Positions 24,351-34,870 are shown, numbered from the stretch's first letter. The stretch: 64,000 nt of DNA from Halioglobus japonicus (GCF_001983995.1 NZ_CP019450.1:1922001-1986000), one strand, 5' to 3'. Numbers and translations: made by a program. Notes: generated by a model not told the origin, from the sequence alone.

Positions 24351-25883
24351 CTAGGCCAGTGCGCGCATAATCGTTCGGCGGCTGTCAGCCGGATCGAATA
24401 CGCCATCTATCTCAATTGTAGCAGCCGATTCGGTCGCTTTCCCTTTCTGGTAGAGAGCCTCGACCAGTTCATTGAACATCGCCTCGCGTTGCTGGAGTGT
24501 TTCCTGGGCCTCCAGTTCCCTGCGAAATCCGAGTTTGACCGCACCCTCAAGTCCCATCGGTCCGGTCTCGCCGGTAGGCCAGGCGCCGGTGTAGGTGGGG
24601 ATGTGAAATCCGCCACCGGCCATAGCCATAGCGCCGAGCCCATACGCTTTGCGCAATACCAGGCACACGAGGGGTACCTGTAGGCGCGCTCCGGCACCGA
24701 ACATGGCGCCCATACGTATGGGGGCACCGGCAACTTCACTGGCGGGGCCCACCATAAATCCGGGAGTGTCACACAGCGAGACCATAGGGAGCTGCCACTT
24801 ATTACACAGCGCCAGAAAACGCGTGGCCTTGTCGGCGGCCTCGCTGTCAATGGCACCGCCGAGCACTTTGCAATCGTTGGCCAGAAGGCCAAGCGGGCGG
24901 CCTTCTATGCGCATAAAACCGGTGATGATGGCACCGCCGAAACCTCGAGTCAGTTCGGTGAAACTATCGGTGTCCGCAACCGTCTCGATAATGTTGCGAA
25001 CATCGTAGGCAAAGCGCCGATCCGCCGGCATGGCCGTGCGCAGCCGCGTCTGGTCAGCGCATTGCCACGACTGGCTCATACCCTGGGCGTAGCTGAGAAT
25101 GCGCTGGGCGAGTGCCGTGGCCTGCGCTTCGTCATCAACGACAACATCGACAACGCCATTATCCTCGTGAACTTCGCTGGGGCCAATTTCTTTTGGGGCA
25201 TAGCTCCCCAGGCCGCCACCTTCAATCATGGCTGGGCCGGCCATGCCTATCCAGGAGTTGCGTGTGGCGATGCGCACGTCGGCGCAACCGAACAGGGCCG
25301 CGTTACCGGCAAAACAGTAGCCGTTATTCACTGCAATGGTAGGTACCTCGTCACACAGCCGCGCCCACTCGACAAACGAACTCACGTTGAGGCCACCGCT
25401 GGTGGTGGTGATGTCGGTATCGCCGGGGCGTCCGCCGCCACCTTCGGTATACATGACAGTCGGCAAGCTACGCTCCCTGGCAAGTCCGATAATGCGGTCG
25501 AGCTTCATGTGGTGGTAGTAGCCCTGGGTGCCCGCCAGTACGGTGTAGTCATTGATGATGACTGCCGCTCGTGCCGATGCTTCTCCCACGCCTTGTGCGT
25601 TGATCGTGGCGAGGCCGGTGATGACGCCATCGGCCGGTGTATTGGTGCGCAGGTCGCCCAGATCGCGGCGGCCACGTTGGGCAGCCACTGCCAACTGTCC
25701 ATATTCAACAAAGGACCCTTCGTCCACCAGATCGTGCAGGTTCTCTCTGGCAGTGCGATAGCCTTTGGCGTGTCGGCCGGCGACGGCGTCCGGCCGATTA
25801 GCGTCTTCGGTGAAGGCCAATTGCGCGTTCAGTTCCTCGAGAGGTTCCAGGGTGCCATCGCCCGGGCGTTGGGTATTGCTCAT
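24351..25883 (-). CDS. Acyl-CoA carboxylase, carboxyltransferase (beta) subunit
   Basis: A biotin-dependent carboxyltransferase of about 510 residues (propionyl-/methylcrotonyl-CoA carboxylase type). It transfers carboxyl from carboxybiotin to acyl-CoA. Typical segments are VAGRHAKGYRTARENLHDLVDEGSFVEYG, the oxyanion glycine stretches EGGGGRPGDT and GPAMIEGGGLG, and DTPGFMVGPASE near the C-terminus. No biotin carboxylase subunit is in the window, so the partner is encoded elsewhere. It overlaps the EVE gene by ATGA. Confidence 0.88.
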   Translation of the reverse strand: MSNTQRPGDGTLEPLEELNAQLAFTEDANRPDAVAGRHAKGYRTARENLHDLVDEGSFVEYGQLAVAAQRGRRDLGDLRTNTPADGVITGLATINAQGVGEASARAAVIINDYTVLAGTQGYYHHMKLDRIIGLARERSLPTVMYTEGGGGRPGDTDITTTSGGLNVSSFVEWARLCDEVPTIAVNNGYCFAGNAALFGCADVRIATRNSWIGMAGPAMIEGGGLGSYAPKEIGPSEVHEDNGVVDVVVDDEAQATALAQRILSYAQGMSQSWQCADQTRLRTAMPADRRFAYDVRNIIETVADTDSFTELTRGFGGAIITGFMRIEGRPLGLLANDCKVLGGAIDSEAADKATRFLALCNKWQLPMVSLCDTPGFMVGPASEVAGAPIRMGAMFGAGARLQVPLVCLVLRKAYGLGAMAMAGGGFHIPTYTGAWPTGETGPMGLEGAVKLGFRRELEAQETLQQREAMFNELVEALYQKGKATESAATIEIDGVFDPADSRRTIMRALA

Positions 25884-26347
25884 ACATCGGTCTCACTGGT
25901 GGTGATAATGGTGGCCCACTCCGGGGGCGTTACTGGTTGAATGGACAGGCGCCCCTGCTTTAACAGCATCATATTCTCCAGCCCCGGCATGACTTTGATG
26001 TCTGCCAGGGTAACAAGGCGTTGAAACTTGCGTTGGAACACCACGTCGACCCGATACCAGCGTACGTTATCGGGTGCTGCCTTGGCATCGAAGTACTTGT
26101 GATCCGGGTTGAACTGGTCGGGGTCCGGATAGGCGGCACGCACGACGGTGGCGGTTCCTGCCACACCAATATGCTTGCAACTCGAGTGATAGATAAAAAC
26201 TTCATCCCCCTCGGCGACAGCGTCGCGCAGCAGGTTGCGCGCCTGATAATTGCGGATGCCATCCCAGGGCTCGGGGGTTTCACCCAGGGCCTGTAAATCG
26301 TCGATACTGAATTCATCCGGCTCTGTTTTAAACAGCCAGTAGGCCAT
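25880..26347 (-). CDS. EVE-domain protein
   Basis: A 155-residue protein made of a single EVE domain (MAYWLFKTEPDEFSIDDL, WDGIRNYQARNLL, GDEVFIYHSSCK). The fold is PUA-like and thought to bind modified nucleobases in RNA or DNA. The start at 26347 gives the standard EVE N-terminus; the frame continues upstream but without family similarity. It overlaps the carboxyltransferase start, so both are probably co-transcribed. Confidence 0.88.
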   Translation of the reverse strand: MAYWLFKTEPDEFSIDDLQALGETPEPWDGIRNYQARNLLRDAVAEGDEVFIYHSSCKHIGVAGTATVVRAAYPDPDQFNPDHKYFDAKAAPDNVRWYRVDVVFQRKFQRLVTLADIKVMPGLENMMLLKQGRLSIQPVTPPEWATIITTSETDV

Positions 26348-26486
26348 GATGGTTACTCGCGTAATGGTTTGGCTACAGGTTGACAAAAGGTCCCCAAGCG
26401 CATTTAGATGATTGATCTACCGTTGCTGGGGCACGCGTATAGCAATAGACTAGCAACAATTCGATTGCCGCTGGAAGATAAACATA

Positions 26487-27845
26487 ATGGAATTCTCAGT
26501 GCCGGATTATGCGCAACGTCCGGACAATAAGCGCCTAAGTCACATTCCCGGAAGTTTTGGCACGCCCTTGCTGGGGGATACGTTCGCCTTCGTCATGGAT
26601 CCCTACAAGGTACTGCACAAGCATTATCAGCAGTACGGTGACGTGTTCAAGGCCAGCCTGACGTTCCAGAAAATGGTGGTGGCGCTGGGCCCGGAGTATG
26701 TCCAGCAGATGACCCTGGACAGCAGTCGCAGCTTTTCGACGCGCATGGGTTACGACGGCCCTATGGGTGATTTCTTCGCCGGCGGCTTGCTGATGAAGGA
26801 TTTCGACGAGCACAAGTTTCATCGACGCATTATGCAGACCGCGTTCAAGATCGACGCCATGCGATCTTATGTGGACCTGATGCAACCGATTATTGAGGCG
26901 CAGATCAGCCAGTGGGGCAAGTGCGACGATTTTCAGTTCTATCCCAATGTAAAGACATTGCTGCTGGATGTGGGCGCCAAGGTGTTTCTGGGTCTGGATA
27001 TGGAGGGGGCTGAGACGCGGGCCCTGAATCAGTCTTTTCTTGATATGAACGAGGGCCCCATGGCGTTGATCCGCAAGGATTGGCCGGGTCTCAAGTATCG
27101 CAAGGGGATGAACGGTCGACGCGCCCTGGAGCGTTTTTTCGTTGACCTGGTGCCGCAGCGGCGTGGTGTCAGTGGTAGCGACATGGCCACGTATTTTGCC
27201 AACGAGCGATCAGAGCAGGGCGAGTACTACTCGGAACAGGTTGTCGGTGAACACCTTATTTTCCTGCTGCTGGCCGCACATGACACAACTACCAGTGCCC
27301 TGAGCATGGCGAGTTATTACCTGGCCAACGATATCGCCTGGCAGGATCGTTTGTATGAGGAGCTAAAGTGCTTGGATAAGCCAGCCTTGGAGTATGATGA
27401 TCTCGGTACAGCGGTGCCTGACCTCGATCATTGCTTCAAGGAAACGTTGCGACTGAATCCGCCCGTACCCATGTTTATGCGTCGCACCGTGAAAGAAGTG
27501 GAAGTGGGCGGCCATACGCTGGCGCCGGATACCATGGTGCAGGTGTCGCCACTGTATGTGCAGCGCATGGAGGCATGGTGGCGCGACCCTCACCGCTTTG
27601 ATCCCGATCGATTCGCCCGCGAAGAGCACAAGCAGCACTCCTTTCTGTGGGCGCCCTTCGGCGGCGGTGCGCACAAGTGCATTGGCCTGCATTTTGCGGA
27701 CATGCTCTTCAAATGCACGCTGGCCCAATTGGTGATGCGATACCGTATCCGTTTTGCCAAAACTGACCAGTACCAGGGAAAAATTCAGCACTTCCCCTTT
27801 GCCAAGCCGATGGACAACCTTCCCCTGGTGCTGGAGCCCCGCTAG
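26487..27845 (+). CDS. Cytochrome P450
   Basis: A haem-thiolate monooxygenase of 452 residues without membrane anchor. The I-helix AAHDTTT carries the acid-Thr pair, ETLR is the K-helix ExxR motif, and PFGGGAHKCIG (about residue 393-403) carries the haem-ligand cysteine. The overall form resembles CYP51/CYP120-like bacterial P450s of unknown substrate. It stands alone, with no ferredoxin next to it. Confidence 0.9.
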   Translation: MEFSVPDYAQRPDNKRLSHIPGSFGTPLLGDTFAFVMDPYKVLHKHYQQYGDVFKASLTFQKMVVALGPEYVQQMTLDSSRSFSTRMGYDGPMGDFFAGGLLMKDFDEHKFHRRIMQTAFKIDAMRSYVDLMQPIIEAQISQWGKCDDFQFYPNVKTLLLDVGAKVFLGLDMEGAETRALNQSFLDMNEGPMALIRKDWPGLKYRKGMNGRRALERFFVDLVPQRRGVSGSDMATYFANERSEQGEYYSEQVVGEHLIFLLLAAHDTTTSALSMASYYLANDIAWQDRLYEELKCLDKPALEYDDLGTAVPDLDHCFKETLRLNPPVPMFMRRTVKEVEVGGHTLAPDTMVQVSPLYVQRMEAWWRDPHRFDPDRFAREEHKQHSFLWAPFGGGAHKCIGLHFADMLFKCTLAQLVMRYRIRFAKTDQYQGKIQHFPFAKPMDNLPLVLEPR

Positions 27846-27916
27846 GTACCGGGCGCCACCCGGGGCGGTCTGTAGCGCCAGCCCCTGTGTTTGTTTTTAT
27901 CGCCGGGCTCTCCTTG

Positions 27917-27922
27917 TATAAT
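27917..27922 (+). promoter_or_regulatory. -10 element for yebC
   Basis: A perfect TATAAT stands 26 bases before the yebC start. Upstream is a T-rich stretch (TTGTTTTTA) without a clear -35 at 17 bases. Confidence 0.4.
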
Positions 27923-27947
27923 CTGCCCTTTTTCAGGAGCCAAACCC

Positions 27948-28661
27948 ATGGGCAGAGCCTACCAGAACCGCAAGGAATCCATGGCCAAGACGTCGGACCA
28001 GAAGGCCCGTGTCTACAGTAAGCATGCGCGCGTGATCTATGTCACCGCGAAACAGGGCGGTATTGATCCCGATGGTAACCTGGCACTGCGCAGCGCCATC
28101 GATCGCGCCAAACGTGACCAGGTGCCCGCACACGTCATCGACAAAGCGATCGACAAAGCCAAAGGTGGCTCGGGCGAAGACTTTGCACCCGCCCGTTACG
28201 AGGGTTTTGGCCCCGGCGGTTGTATGGTGATTGTCGACTGTCTAACCGACAACCCTAATCGCACTATTGGCGATGTCCGGGTGTGCTTCACCAAGACCAA
28301 GGCCAAACTGGGCACCCCCGGCAGTGTCAGCCATTCCTTTGATCACAGCGCTATCTTTGTGTTCCCCGGCGACGACGAGGAAGCAGCGTTAGAGGCGTTG
28401 ATGATGGCCGATGTCGAGGTAGAAGATATTGAGTGTGAAGACGGCAAGATCACTGTCTTTGCGCCTCACACCGAGTTTGCCAAGGTGCGCCAGGCGCTCA
28501 CCGAGGCGTTTGAGGGCATAGAATTTGAAGTGGAAGAGATTCAGTTCGTGCCCAAAGAAACCGCATCGATTCCCGCTGACGATGAACCGATGTTTGAGAA
28601 ATTTCTCGATATGCTCAACGATGTAGAAGACGTGCAGAAGGTGTACCACAACGTCGGCTAA
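27948..28661 (+). CDS. yebC: YebC/PmpR family protein
   Basis: A 237-residue member of the TACO1/YebC family. Members act as transcription regulators and, as shown recently for some, in translation of difficult proline stretches. Recognisable parts are [28 protein letters not shown], the helical [19 protein letters not shown] segment and [28 protein letters not shown] lies before the ATG at 27948. It is not next to ruvC, so the usual linkage is absent. It converges on the DUF3833 gene with a 4-base overlap. Confidence 0.88.
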   Translation: MGRAYQNRKESMAKTSDQKARVYSKHARVIYVTAKQGGIDPDGNLALRSAIDRAKRDQVPAHVIDKAIDKAKGGSGEDFAPARYEGFGPGGCMVIVDCLTDNPNRTIGDVRVCFTKTKAKLGTPGSVSHSFDHSAIFVFPGDDEEAALEALMMADVEVEDIECEDGKITVFAPHTEFAKVRQALTEAFEGIEFEVEEIQFVPKETASIPADDEPMFEKFLDMLNDVEDVQKVYHNVG

Positions 28662-29194
28662 GCGCCGCCGGGCACCCGTTGTATTACCAGTAGAATCTCA
28701 CCCACACGCACCCCAAATTTGCGCATTTTCGATTCATTGATGAGGAGATCCGGGGTGAGCAGGTACATGCGGTCGTCCACTCTCACATCAATGGTGTCGC
28801 CGCGATAGGGCACCTGTAGCGTGTAGTCCAGAAAGACACTGTTACCGGCCTGGGTGAGCAGGCCCTCGCCAGTGACGTCGCCCGCAGTGCCGGTATAGCT
28901 GCCATCACCCCGGGGTGTCAGTGTCCAGATCCGCTTCTGTTGCTCGCCGTCGTTGAAGACAAAGTCTTCGTCCAGGGTGCCGATGCCATCCCGCCATTGG
29001 GCGTCGATGTCGGCGCTGAACGTGCGGATGACCTTGCCACTGCGGTTTTTCACCACGCCATGGGCGGTCAAGGTACCCTGGAAGAACTCTTCTACCTCAA
29101 AGGTCGGCTCAAATGTGCGGTAGTCAGAGACACTGACCGAGCTACATGCGCCCAGTGACAAGACCAGGATGACGAGTGTGATAAAGCGGGGCAT
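28658..29194 (-). CDS. DUF3833 lipoprotein
   Basis: A 178-residue protein with lipoprotein signal [19 protein letters not shown], then a beta-rich domain typical of DUF3833 ([45 protein letters not shown]). Expected in the outer membrane or periplasm. The function of the family is unknown. Confidence 0.82.
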   Translation of the reverse strand: MPRFITLVILVLSLGACSSVSVSDYRTFEPTFEVEEFFQGTLTAHGVVKNRSGKVIRTFSADIDAQWRDGIGTLDEDFVFNDGEQQKRIWTLTPRGDGSYTGTAGDVTGEGLLTQAGNSVFLDYTLQVPYRGDTIDVRVDDRMYLLTPDLLINESKMRKFGVRVGEILLVIQRVPGGA

Positions 29195-29310
29195 ACGTAT
29201 CTCCTTTTGGACGTGTACGTTTAGCCTGGCGGATTCGATCAGTGCTCCGCCTCTGTGAGGTTCCAGGTTTTACCCGTGGCGGGCCGATTCAGGCCGGCCG
29301 GCATTAATGC

Positions 29311-29750
29311 CTACTCCCAGTTCAGCCGAGTGAGCTTCCAGGTGCCGTCGAAGTTCTGCCATTGGCCACTGACCTGATACAGACGGGCCGAGTCCGGAAT
29401 CAGTCCGCGCCCCCGGCGAGTGCAACCGTTGCTGAAGAAGTAGCCAATGCCTCCTCGTAGGGGTCGAGTTCGACGTTCACCTGTGACACCAGTACGTCGA
29501 CATTGCGATAGCGAAGGAAATACACACCGAGCAGCCGTTTGGCGTCTTCGCGGGTCAAATCCCCTCGATTCTGTTTGCCACCGATAAAGGATGCAGAGAG
29601 GTGTTCCAGGAAATCGCCCGGACTGCGCTCGGACAATGCGTCCTCCATGGCAATAATATTGGCTCTGATCTGTGACTCCGGCCCGACTGGCTCAGAACAG
29701 CCCGTCAGTAGGGTCACAAAAATCATCAGGCAGTAGATACATTGCTTCAT
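29311..29750 (-). CDS. Small NTF2-like lipoprotein, frameshifted near C-terminus
   Basis: The frame from 29750 gives a lipoprotein signal (MKQCIYCLMIFVTLLTGCSE) and an NTF2/DUF4440-like helical start (IIAMEDALSERSPGDFLEHL), then stops at 29400 after VALAGGAD. Reading one base shifted from there gives LIPDSARLYQVSGQWQNFDG and on to a TAG at 29311-29313, a natural end for such proteins. The break lies in a CCCCC run near 29408-29416, so it may be a sequencing error. Confidence 0.65.
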
Positions 29751-29791
29751 CGCAATATTCGTCGTCCAAAAGCAGGACAGATTAATCTATC

Positions 29792-31207
29792 ATGTGGCCC
29801 AAGTCAGGAAAACGAGTACTGCGAATGGCAGCAGAGGGCACCTCGCCCCAATTACAGGATCTCTATGCGCTGGCCAGGCTGGTAGCAGCAGATCGCGATG
29901 CCAGCTTGTCGACACTGCGCCAGCGCGACCACGTCATTGGCCAGGATTGCCATGCCACAGACGATATGGGCAGATTGCTGTTCTGGGTGGCGGCGCGGGA
30001 ACAGCAGGCGCTGATCTCGGAGGAGGTCGACAATCACAGCGCGGTAGTAGCACTGGCATTGCGCCTCGCGGCGGTGGTACTGGGCATACTGATGATGGGC
30101 GGATTTCTGCTCGCCAGTCCCAATGCCCTGGTCAACGTGTTGTTGTTTCTGGCGCTATTCGTTGTGTTGCAGCTGCTGGGATCGGCGCTTGGCCTGGCGG
30201 TGCTGCTGCGTTCCGTCGGCGGCAGACCACCCTCGGTTTCGCCGCTGAACCCGGCGCGGCTGATTACCCGCAGACAGATTCCCGATGCCCGTCTGCTGAG
30301 TAAAAACAGTGGCACGCTGCGGCTTCTGCTGCTGCGCTACGGGCAGGAGTTTGGTCTACTATTTTGTGCCGGCACCATGGTGGCGTTCCTGGGACTGGCG
30401 TTGGTAACCGGCTTCGGCTTTGTCTGGGGATCAACCTTCAGTATCAGCAATGAGATTATGATGACGCTATGTCATTGGCTGGCGGCACCCTGGCAGGGCT
30501 GGTTGCCTGTGACGGCGCTCACCCCAGAAATAGTGGCGGGCACTCGCTACTACGCGGCCTCACCCGAACTGTCCGAGCTCACCGCCGACGGGCGCTCCGC
30601 CTGGTGGTGGCTTCTGTTCATGAGTATGGCGTGCTATGCACTACTGCCGCGGCTGCTGTTGCTGGTGGGTTCGCGGGTGGCCTATCGTCGCGCACTGAAC
30701 AAGGCCTTTGTGGCACTGCCAGGCGCCGCGGCCATCCTCTCCAGAATGCGCGCGCCGGATGTCAGCACCCAGGCGCAATCCCAGGATGTGGTCGTGGCTC
30801 CGACGCAGGACATCGCACCGGTGGACATCGACGAGGGAGCGATGCTGCTCAACTGGGTACAGGCGCTGGGAGAGGCGGAACTTGAACTGCAACCCCTGCT
30901 CGCGCGGGTACCTGTTGCCAACCGGTTGTCTCTGGGCCTGGGAACGGTGGACGAAGACCTGGCGACTATTGCCCGGGTCAATGCCTATGGCCCTGAGCAA
31001 CTGTTGGTGCTGGTCAAGGCCTGGGAGCCTCCCCTGGCAGACCTGGGCGATACACTGGCCAGGTTGGAGGGGATCCCCCAATGTATCCTGTGCCTGGTGC
31101 CATTGGCTGGGAAAGCTGTAGCCGAGCACGACCTCGAAGAATGGCAGGCCTTTGCGCACGACGTGGCATTACCGGGCGTGCAGTGCGAACCACTGCGGTG
31201 GCCATGA
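29792..31207 (+). CDS. DUF2868 membrane protein
   Basis: A 471-residue inner-membrane protein with about five membrane segments (at about residues 90-110, 115-140, 185-215 and 270-295) and a large C-terminal soluble part. It matches the DUF2868 family, always found next to a DUF3482 GTPase as here. The role is unknown. Its stop overlaps the region just before the GTPase start, so the two form an operon. An in-frame ATG at 29825 is an alternative start. Confidence 0.78.
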   Translation: MWPKSGKRVLRMAAEGTSPQLQDLYALARLVAADRDASLSTLRQRDHVIGQDCHATDDMGRLLFWVAAREQQALISEEVDNHSAVVALALRLAAVVLGILMMGGFLLASPNALVNVLLFLALFVVLQLLGSALGLAVLLRSVGGRPPSVSPLNPARLITRRQIPDARLLSKNSGTLRLLLLRYGQEFGLLFCAGTMVAFLGLALVTGFGFVWGSTFSISNEIMMTLCHWLAAPWQGWLPVTALTPEIVAGTRYYAASPELSELTADGRSAWWWLLFMSMACYALLPRLLLLVGSRVAYRRALNKAFVALPGAAAILSRMRAPDVSTQAQSQDVVVAPTQDIAPVDIDEGAMLLNWVQALGEAELELQPLLARVPVANRLSLGLGTVDEDLATIARVNAYGPEQLLVLVKAWEPPLADLGDTLARLEGIPQCILCLVPLAGKAVAEHDLEEWQAFAHDVALPGVQCEPLRWP

Positions 31208-31208
31208 G

Positions 31209-32636
31209 ATGACGATGCACACTGATAGCATTCCTGCATTCGCGGTTGTGGGCCGGCCAAATAAAGGTAAGTCGTCGATTGTGGCTACGCTGGCCAGGGA
31301 CGACTCTGTACATATTGCTGCCAAAGCAGGCTCGACCCAGGCCATGCGTCGTTTTCCCATGCAGATTGACGGTGAAACACTGTATGAACTGATCGATACG
31401 CCCGGTTTACAGCGCGCTCGCTCAGTGCTGGCGTGGCTGCAGGATCACAACGATAACGCTGCCTCACGGGCTGACACCGTGCGCGAGTTTCTGGCAGCGC
31501 ATGCCCAGGACCCACAGTATCGTTATGAGTGTGAGGCACTGGCGCCGATCATGGATGGTGCGGGGATTATTTACGTGGTGGATGGTTCGCATCCCTTTGG
31601 TGCCGACTATGAGGCGGAAATGGAAATTTTGCGCTGGACCGGACGGCCCAGCCTCGCATTGATCAACCCGATTGACAGCACAGACTTCGTGGATGAATGG
31701 ACCGCGGGACTGGGCCAGTATTTCCAGACTGTGCGCACGTTCGATGCGCACCGAGCAGAGCACCGCAAGCAACTGGACCTGCTGGCACTGTTTGGTCATC
31801 TCGACCCGGAGTGGCAGCAACCTCTTAAGCGCGCCGTGGAGGTGCTGGAAGCCGATCGTGCCAGCCAGCATGAAAACTCCGCCTATTTAATCGGTGACCT
31901 GGTCTGTGAAGCGCTCACTTACAGCGCCAGCCAGAAGATTCCCGAGGGAGCGCCGGAAGCCCCGGTCAAGGCAGTCCTGGCACGTCAGTACAAGCACCAC
32001 CTGGATAGCGCCGAGAAACGCTGTCGCCGTCAGGTGGAAGAGTTGTTCTACTACACCGATTTGCAAACCTCTGAGAACCGTCTCGCCCTTGAGGACGATG
32101 ACCTCTTCAATCAGCAAAACTGGTATCTGTGGGGGTTAAGCGAAAAGCAGTTACTGCTTGCGGCTACCTCGGCCGGTGGCCTGGTTGGCGGCGGCGCGGG
32201 CCTGGTGATTGACGGAGCCACGGGCGGCCTGACAGGCGGTCTGGGCACCCTGATCACGGGCATCGGCGGTGCCTTCACTGCGCGCCGTCAGGTGCGTAAA
32301 CATGCGGATGAGATTGCTCAATGGAAGGTCAGCGGTGTGCCCAGCGGCGGCACCGAACTGGCGTATGGGCCCTCGCGTAACGCCAATTTCCCGTTTGTGG
32401 TCATGGGCAGGGCACTCCAGCACCATCGAGGCATCAGCCTGCGAACCCATGCTGTGCGGGATACCCTGAAACTTGAGGAGCCTGCCCTGGAGTGGTTGGA
32501 TGACAAGCAGCGTCGCCAACTGGCCAAAATATTCGACGACATTCGCAATGAGCGCAAAGCCGACCAGCAGCGCGCTGCCCTGGCGTCGCTGCTGGCCCAA
32601 TGGTGTCGTGACGTTGATCAGGGAAGCAACAAGTAA
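31209..32636 (+). CDS. GTPase with DUF3482 domain
   Basis: A 475-residue Era-like GTP-binding protein. The P-loop is GRPNKGKSS (K in place of the common V), then G3 DTPG, and NPID stands at the place of the NKxD motif. The C-terminal half holds a glycine-rich hydrophobic stretch (GGLVGGGAGLVIDGATGGL) that may insert in membranes. The partner is the DUF2868 membrane protein upstream. Function unknown. The start at 31209 lies one base after the upstream stop. Confidence 0.82.
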   Translation: MTMHTDSIPAFAVVGRPNKGKSSIVATLARDDSVHIAAKAGSTQAMRRFPMQIDGETLYELIDTPGLQRARSVLAWLQDHNDNAASRADTVREFLAAHAQDPQYRYECEALAPIMDGAGIIYVVDGSHPFGADYEAEMEILRWTGRPSLALINPIDSTDFVDEWTAGLGQYFQTVRTFDAHRAEHRKQLDLLALFGHLDPEWQQPLKRAVEVLEADRASQHENSAYLIGDLVCEALTYSASQKIPEGAPEAPVKAVLARQYKHHLDSAEKRCRRQVEELFYYTDLQTSENRLALEDDDLFNQQNWYLWGLSEKQLLLAATSAGGLVGGGAGLVIDGATGGLTGGLGTLITGIGGAFTARRQVRKHADEIAQWKVSGVPSGGTELAYGPSRNANFPFVVMGRALQHHRGISLRTHAVRDTLKLEEPALEWLDDKQRRQLAKIFDDIRNERKADQQRAALASLLAQWCRDVDQGSNK

Positions 32637-32710
32637 GTTGCCCTACGCTTGCCCCACTCCGGTAATCGGGTGTAGTCCCTCCACGCTCGACACGTATGAC
32701 ATGCCTGTGC

Positions 32711-33676
32711 CTATTGGAACAGGTGTAACAGTCGCTGGTCGATCCAGCCATCCAGTTGCCAGTTCATCAGAAAGCCACAGTGGCCACCATAGCGCGGTGT
32801 TTCGATGCTCAGGTTATCGCTGCGAGCCAGGTCTTCCAGATCATCACAGGGAATCATCGGGTCATCCTGGCTGAGGATGATATGCGCGGGTATTTGCAGG
32901 TTGCGCAGGGTATCGCCGGTGAGTGCATAGGCGTGGTAGTAGCTGCGCGAGTCTGCATAGTCGGTATAGTGGGGGACAAAGTAGTCGTTCATGTCTCCCA
33001 GCGTCTGAAGTTCCAGCAAGGTATCGCCATAGCCGAGTTCCGGATAATGCTCGAGTTTGATTTTCAGGGAGCGCTTCCAGCGGTGCACGAAGTAGCGGTG
33101 GTAGATGGGGCTGCCCGCCTCAATGGCCTGCATGGTGCGCCAGGGGTCGAGCACCGGACAGACGCCGACGACTTTGTCGAGGTGAATACCAAACTCCGGT
33201 GCCCGGGCGGCAACGCGCAGGGTGAAATTACCGCCCAGTGAGTGCCCGGCCATATAGTGCCGGTGGTGGGGGTAGCGATGCAGGATTTCACCCACGGCAT
33301 CAATGACTTCCCGCAATCGGGTGGAGTTGTAAAGTTCTGGGTTGAGGGCATGGCTGGGGCCGTGATCGCGCAGGTGTAGTCGGAACACACTGAACCCTGC
33401 CTGATACAGCGTGTGGGCATTGGACAACTGGTAGCTCGACTGGGCGTCTCCCTCCCAGCCATGGAGGAGAATAGCGAGTCCGCGCGAGGGTTCAGGATTG
33501 GCGTTGTAAAGCCCGTGCAGGCGAATACCATCGGAACACTCAAGAATGACATCTTCTGCGTCGGCCTGCAGTTGCCGGGTGCGCCGTGCCAGTGGCCAGG
33601 CGCGTAGAGGTGTGCTGGAAATCAGCGTCTGAACGTGGCAATTACGCAGTATCGGCGGTGGGTTAAACGCACTCAC
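32711..33676 (-). CDS. YheT-type alpha/beta hydrolase
   Basis: A 321-residue hydrolase of the YheT/COG0429 family. It has HGWEGDAQSSY as oxyanion loop, GHSLGGNF with the nucleophile serine, SQDDPMIP with the acid and GGHCGF with the histidine. PPILRNCHVQTL at the N-terminus is a family mark. The natural substrate is unknown. Confidence 0.85.
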   Translation of the reverse strand: MSAFNPPPILRNCHVQTLISSTPLRAWPLARRTRQLQADAEDVILECSDGIRLHGLYNANPEPSRGLAILLHGWEGDAQSSYQLSNAHTLYQAGFSVFRLHLRDHGPSHALNPELYNSTRLREVIDAVGEILHRYPHHRHYMAGHSLGGNFTLRVAARAPEFGIHLDKVVGVCPVLDPWRTMQAIEAGSPIYHRYFVHRWKRSLKIKLEHYPELGYGDTLLELQTLGDMNDYFVPHYTDYADSRSYYHAYALTGDTLRNLQIPAHIILSQDDPMIPCDDLEDLARSDNLSIETPRYGGHCGFLMNWQLDGWIDQRLLHLFQ

Positions 33677-33685
33677 AAGTGGCGT

Positions 33686-34870
33686 TTATGCCAGTGTGGC
33701 CTTGGCGCGGCCGAAGGCCTCGATGGCAAACGCCAAATCGTCGTCGGACAGGGCCGCCGACATCTGGGTGCGGATGCGCGCCTTGCCCCGGGGGACCACG
33801 GGAAACGAAAAGGCGATCACATATACACCCTGGGCGAGTACCGCTTCGGCAAAGCGGGCTGCCAGCGCTGCGTCGTGTAGCATAACCGGCACAATGGGGT
33901 GTTCACCGGGCAGGAGTTCGAAGCCATGCTGTTGTAATCCCTCGCGGAAGACCGCGGTATTGTGTTGCAAGCGCTCACGCAGCTGCGGTGACTCGGTGAC
34001 GAGGTCGATGGCCTTGAGCGCGCCGGCAACCACCGGCGGCGCCACCGTATTTGAAAACAGGTATGGTCGCGAGCGCTGACGCAGAAGGTCGACAATCTCC
34101 TGGCGCGCGGCAGTGTATCCTCCCGAGGCACCGCCGAGTGCCTTACCGAGCGTTCCGGTGATAATGTCTACCCGGTCCATGCAGCCGCGTAGCTCGTGGG
34201 TGCCACGGCCGCCACCGCCGATGAATCCGGTGGCATGGCAGTCATCGAAGTGAACCAGGGCGTCGTATTTTTCCGCCAGATCACACACCTCATCCAGACG
34301 CGCAATATAGCCGTCCATGGAAAACACACCGTCGGTGGTAATGAGTTTGAAGCGAGCCCCGGCAGCATCCGCTGCCTGTAACTGCGCCTCCAAATCGGCC
34401 ATGTCGTTGTTCTTGTAACGGTAGCGTTGGGCTTTGCTCAGACGCACACCGTCGATGATAGAGGCATGGTTTAACTCATCGGAAATAACGGCGTCTTCTG
34501 CGCCCAGCAGGGTTTCGAACAAGCCGCCGTTGGCGTCGAAACAGGAGGGGTAAATAATCGTGTCTTCCGTGCCAAGAAACTGACTGAGCTTGTCTTCCAG
34601 TTGCTTGTGCAGGGTCTGGGTGCCGCAGATAAAGCGTACCGAGGCCATGCCGTAGCCCCATTCTTCCAGGCCTTGCGCGGCGGCTGCGTTGACCTCGGGG
34701 TGTTGTGCCAGCCCCAGATAGTTATTGGCACAGAGATTGAGCACTTCACCGTCGCGCACGCCCACCCGAGCGCCCTGGGGCGTGGTGATCTGACGTTCGT
34801 GTTTATACAGGCCTGCCTCCTCAATCCCCTTGAGTTCGCTGGCCAGGTGTTCCTGAAAACGGTCGTACAC
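33686..34870 (-). CDS. kbl: 2-amino-3-ketobutyrate coenzyme A ligase
   Basis: A PLP enzyme that cleaves 2-amino-3-ketobutyrate with CoA to glycine and acetyl-CoA, the second step of threonine breakdown. Marks are [26 protein letters not shown] and the PLP lysine in [14 protein letters not shown]. The 394-residue length is normal. The start is GTG at 34870, seven bases after GGGAGG; the in-frame TTG at 34885 is less likely. It follows tdh immediately. Confidence 0.93.
   Translation of the reverse strand: MYDRFQEHLASELKGIEEAGLYKHERQITTPQGARVGVRDGEVLNLCANNYLGLAQHPEVNAAAAQGLEEWGYGMASVRFICGTQTLHKQLEDKLSQFLGTEDTIIYPSCFDANGGLFETLLGAEDAVISDELNHASIIDGVRLSKAQRYRYKNNDMADLEAQLQAADAAGARFKLITTDGVFSMDGYIARLDEVCDLAEKYDALVHFDDCHATGFIGGGGRGTHELRGCMDRVDIITGTLGKALGGASGGYTAARQEIVDLLRQRSRPYLFSNTVAPPVVAGALKAIDLVTESPQLRERLQHNTAVFREGLQQHGFELLPGEHPIVPVMLHDAALAARFAEAVLAQGVYVIAFSFPVVPRGKARIRTQMSAALSDDDLAFAIEAFGRAKATLA

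Noticed and set aside
25062..25940. Plus-strand 292-aa ORF
   Set aside because: It is the shadow of the carboxyltransferase gene, whose motifs are clear.
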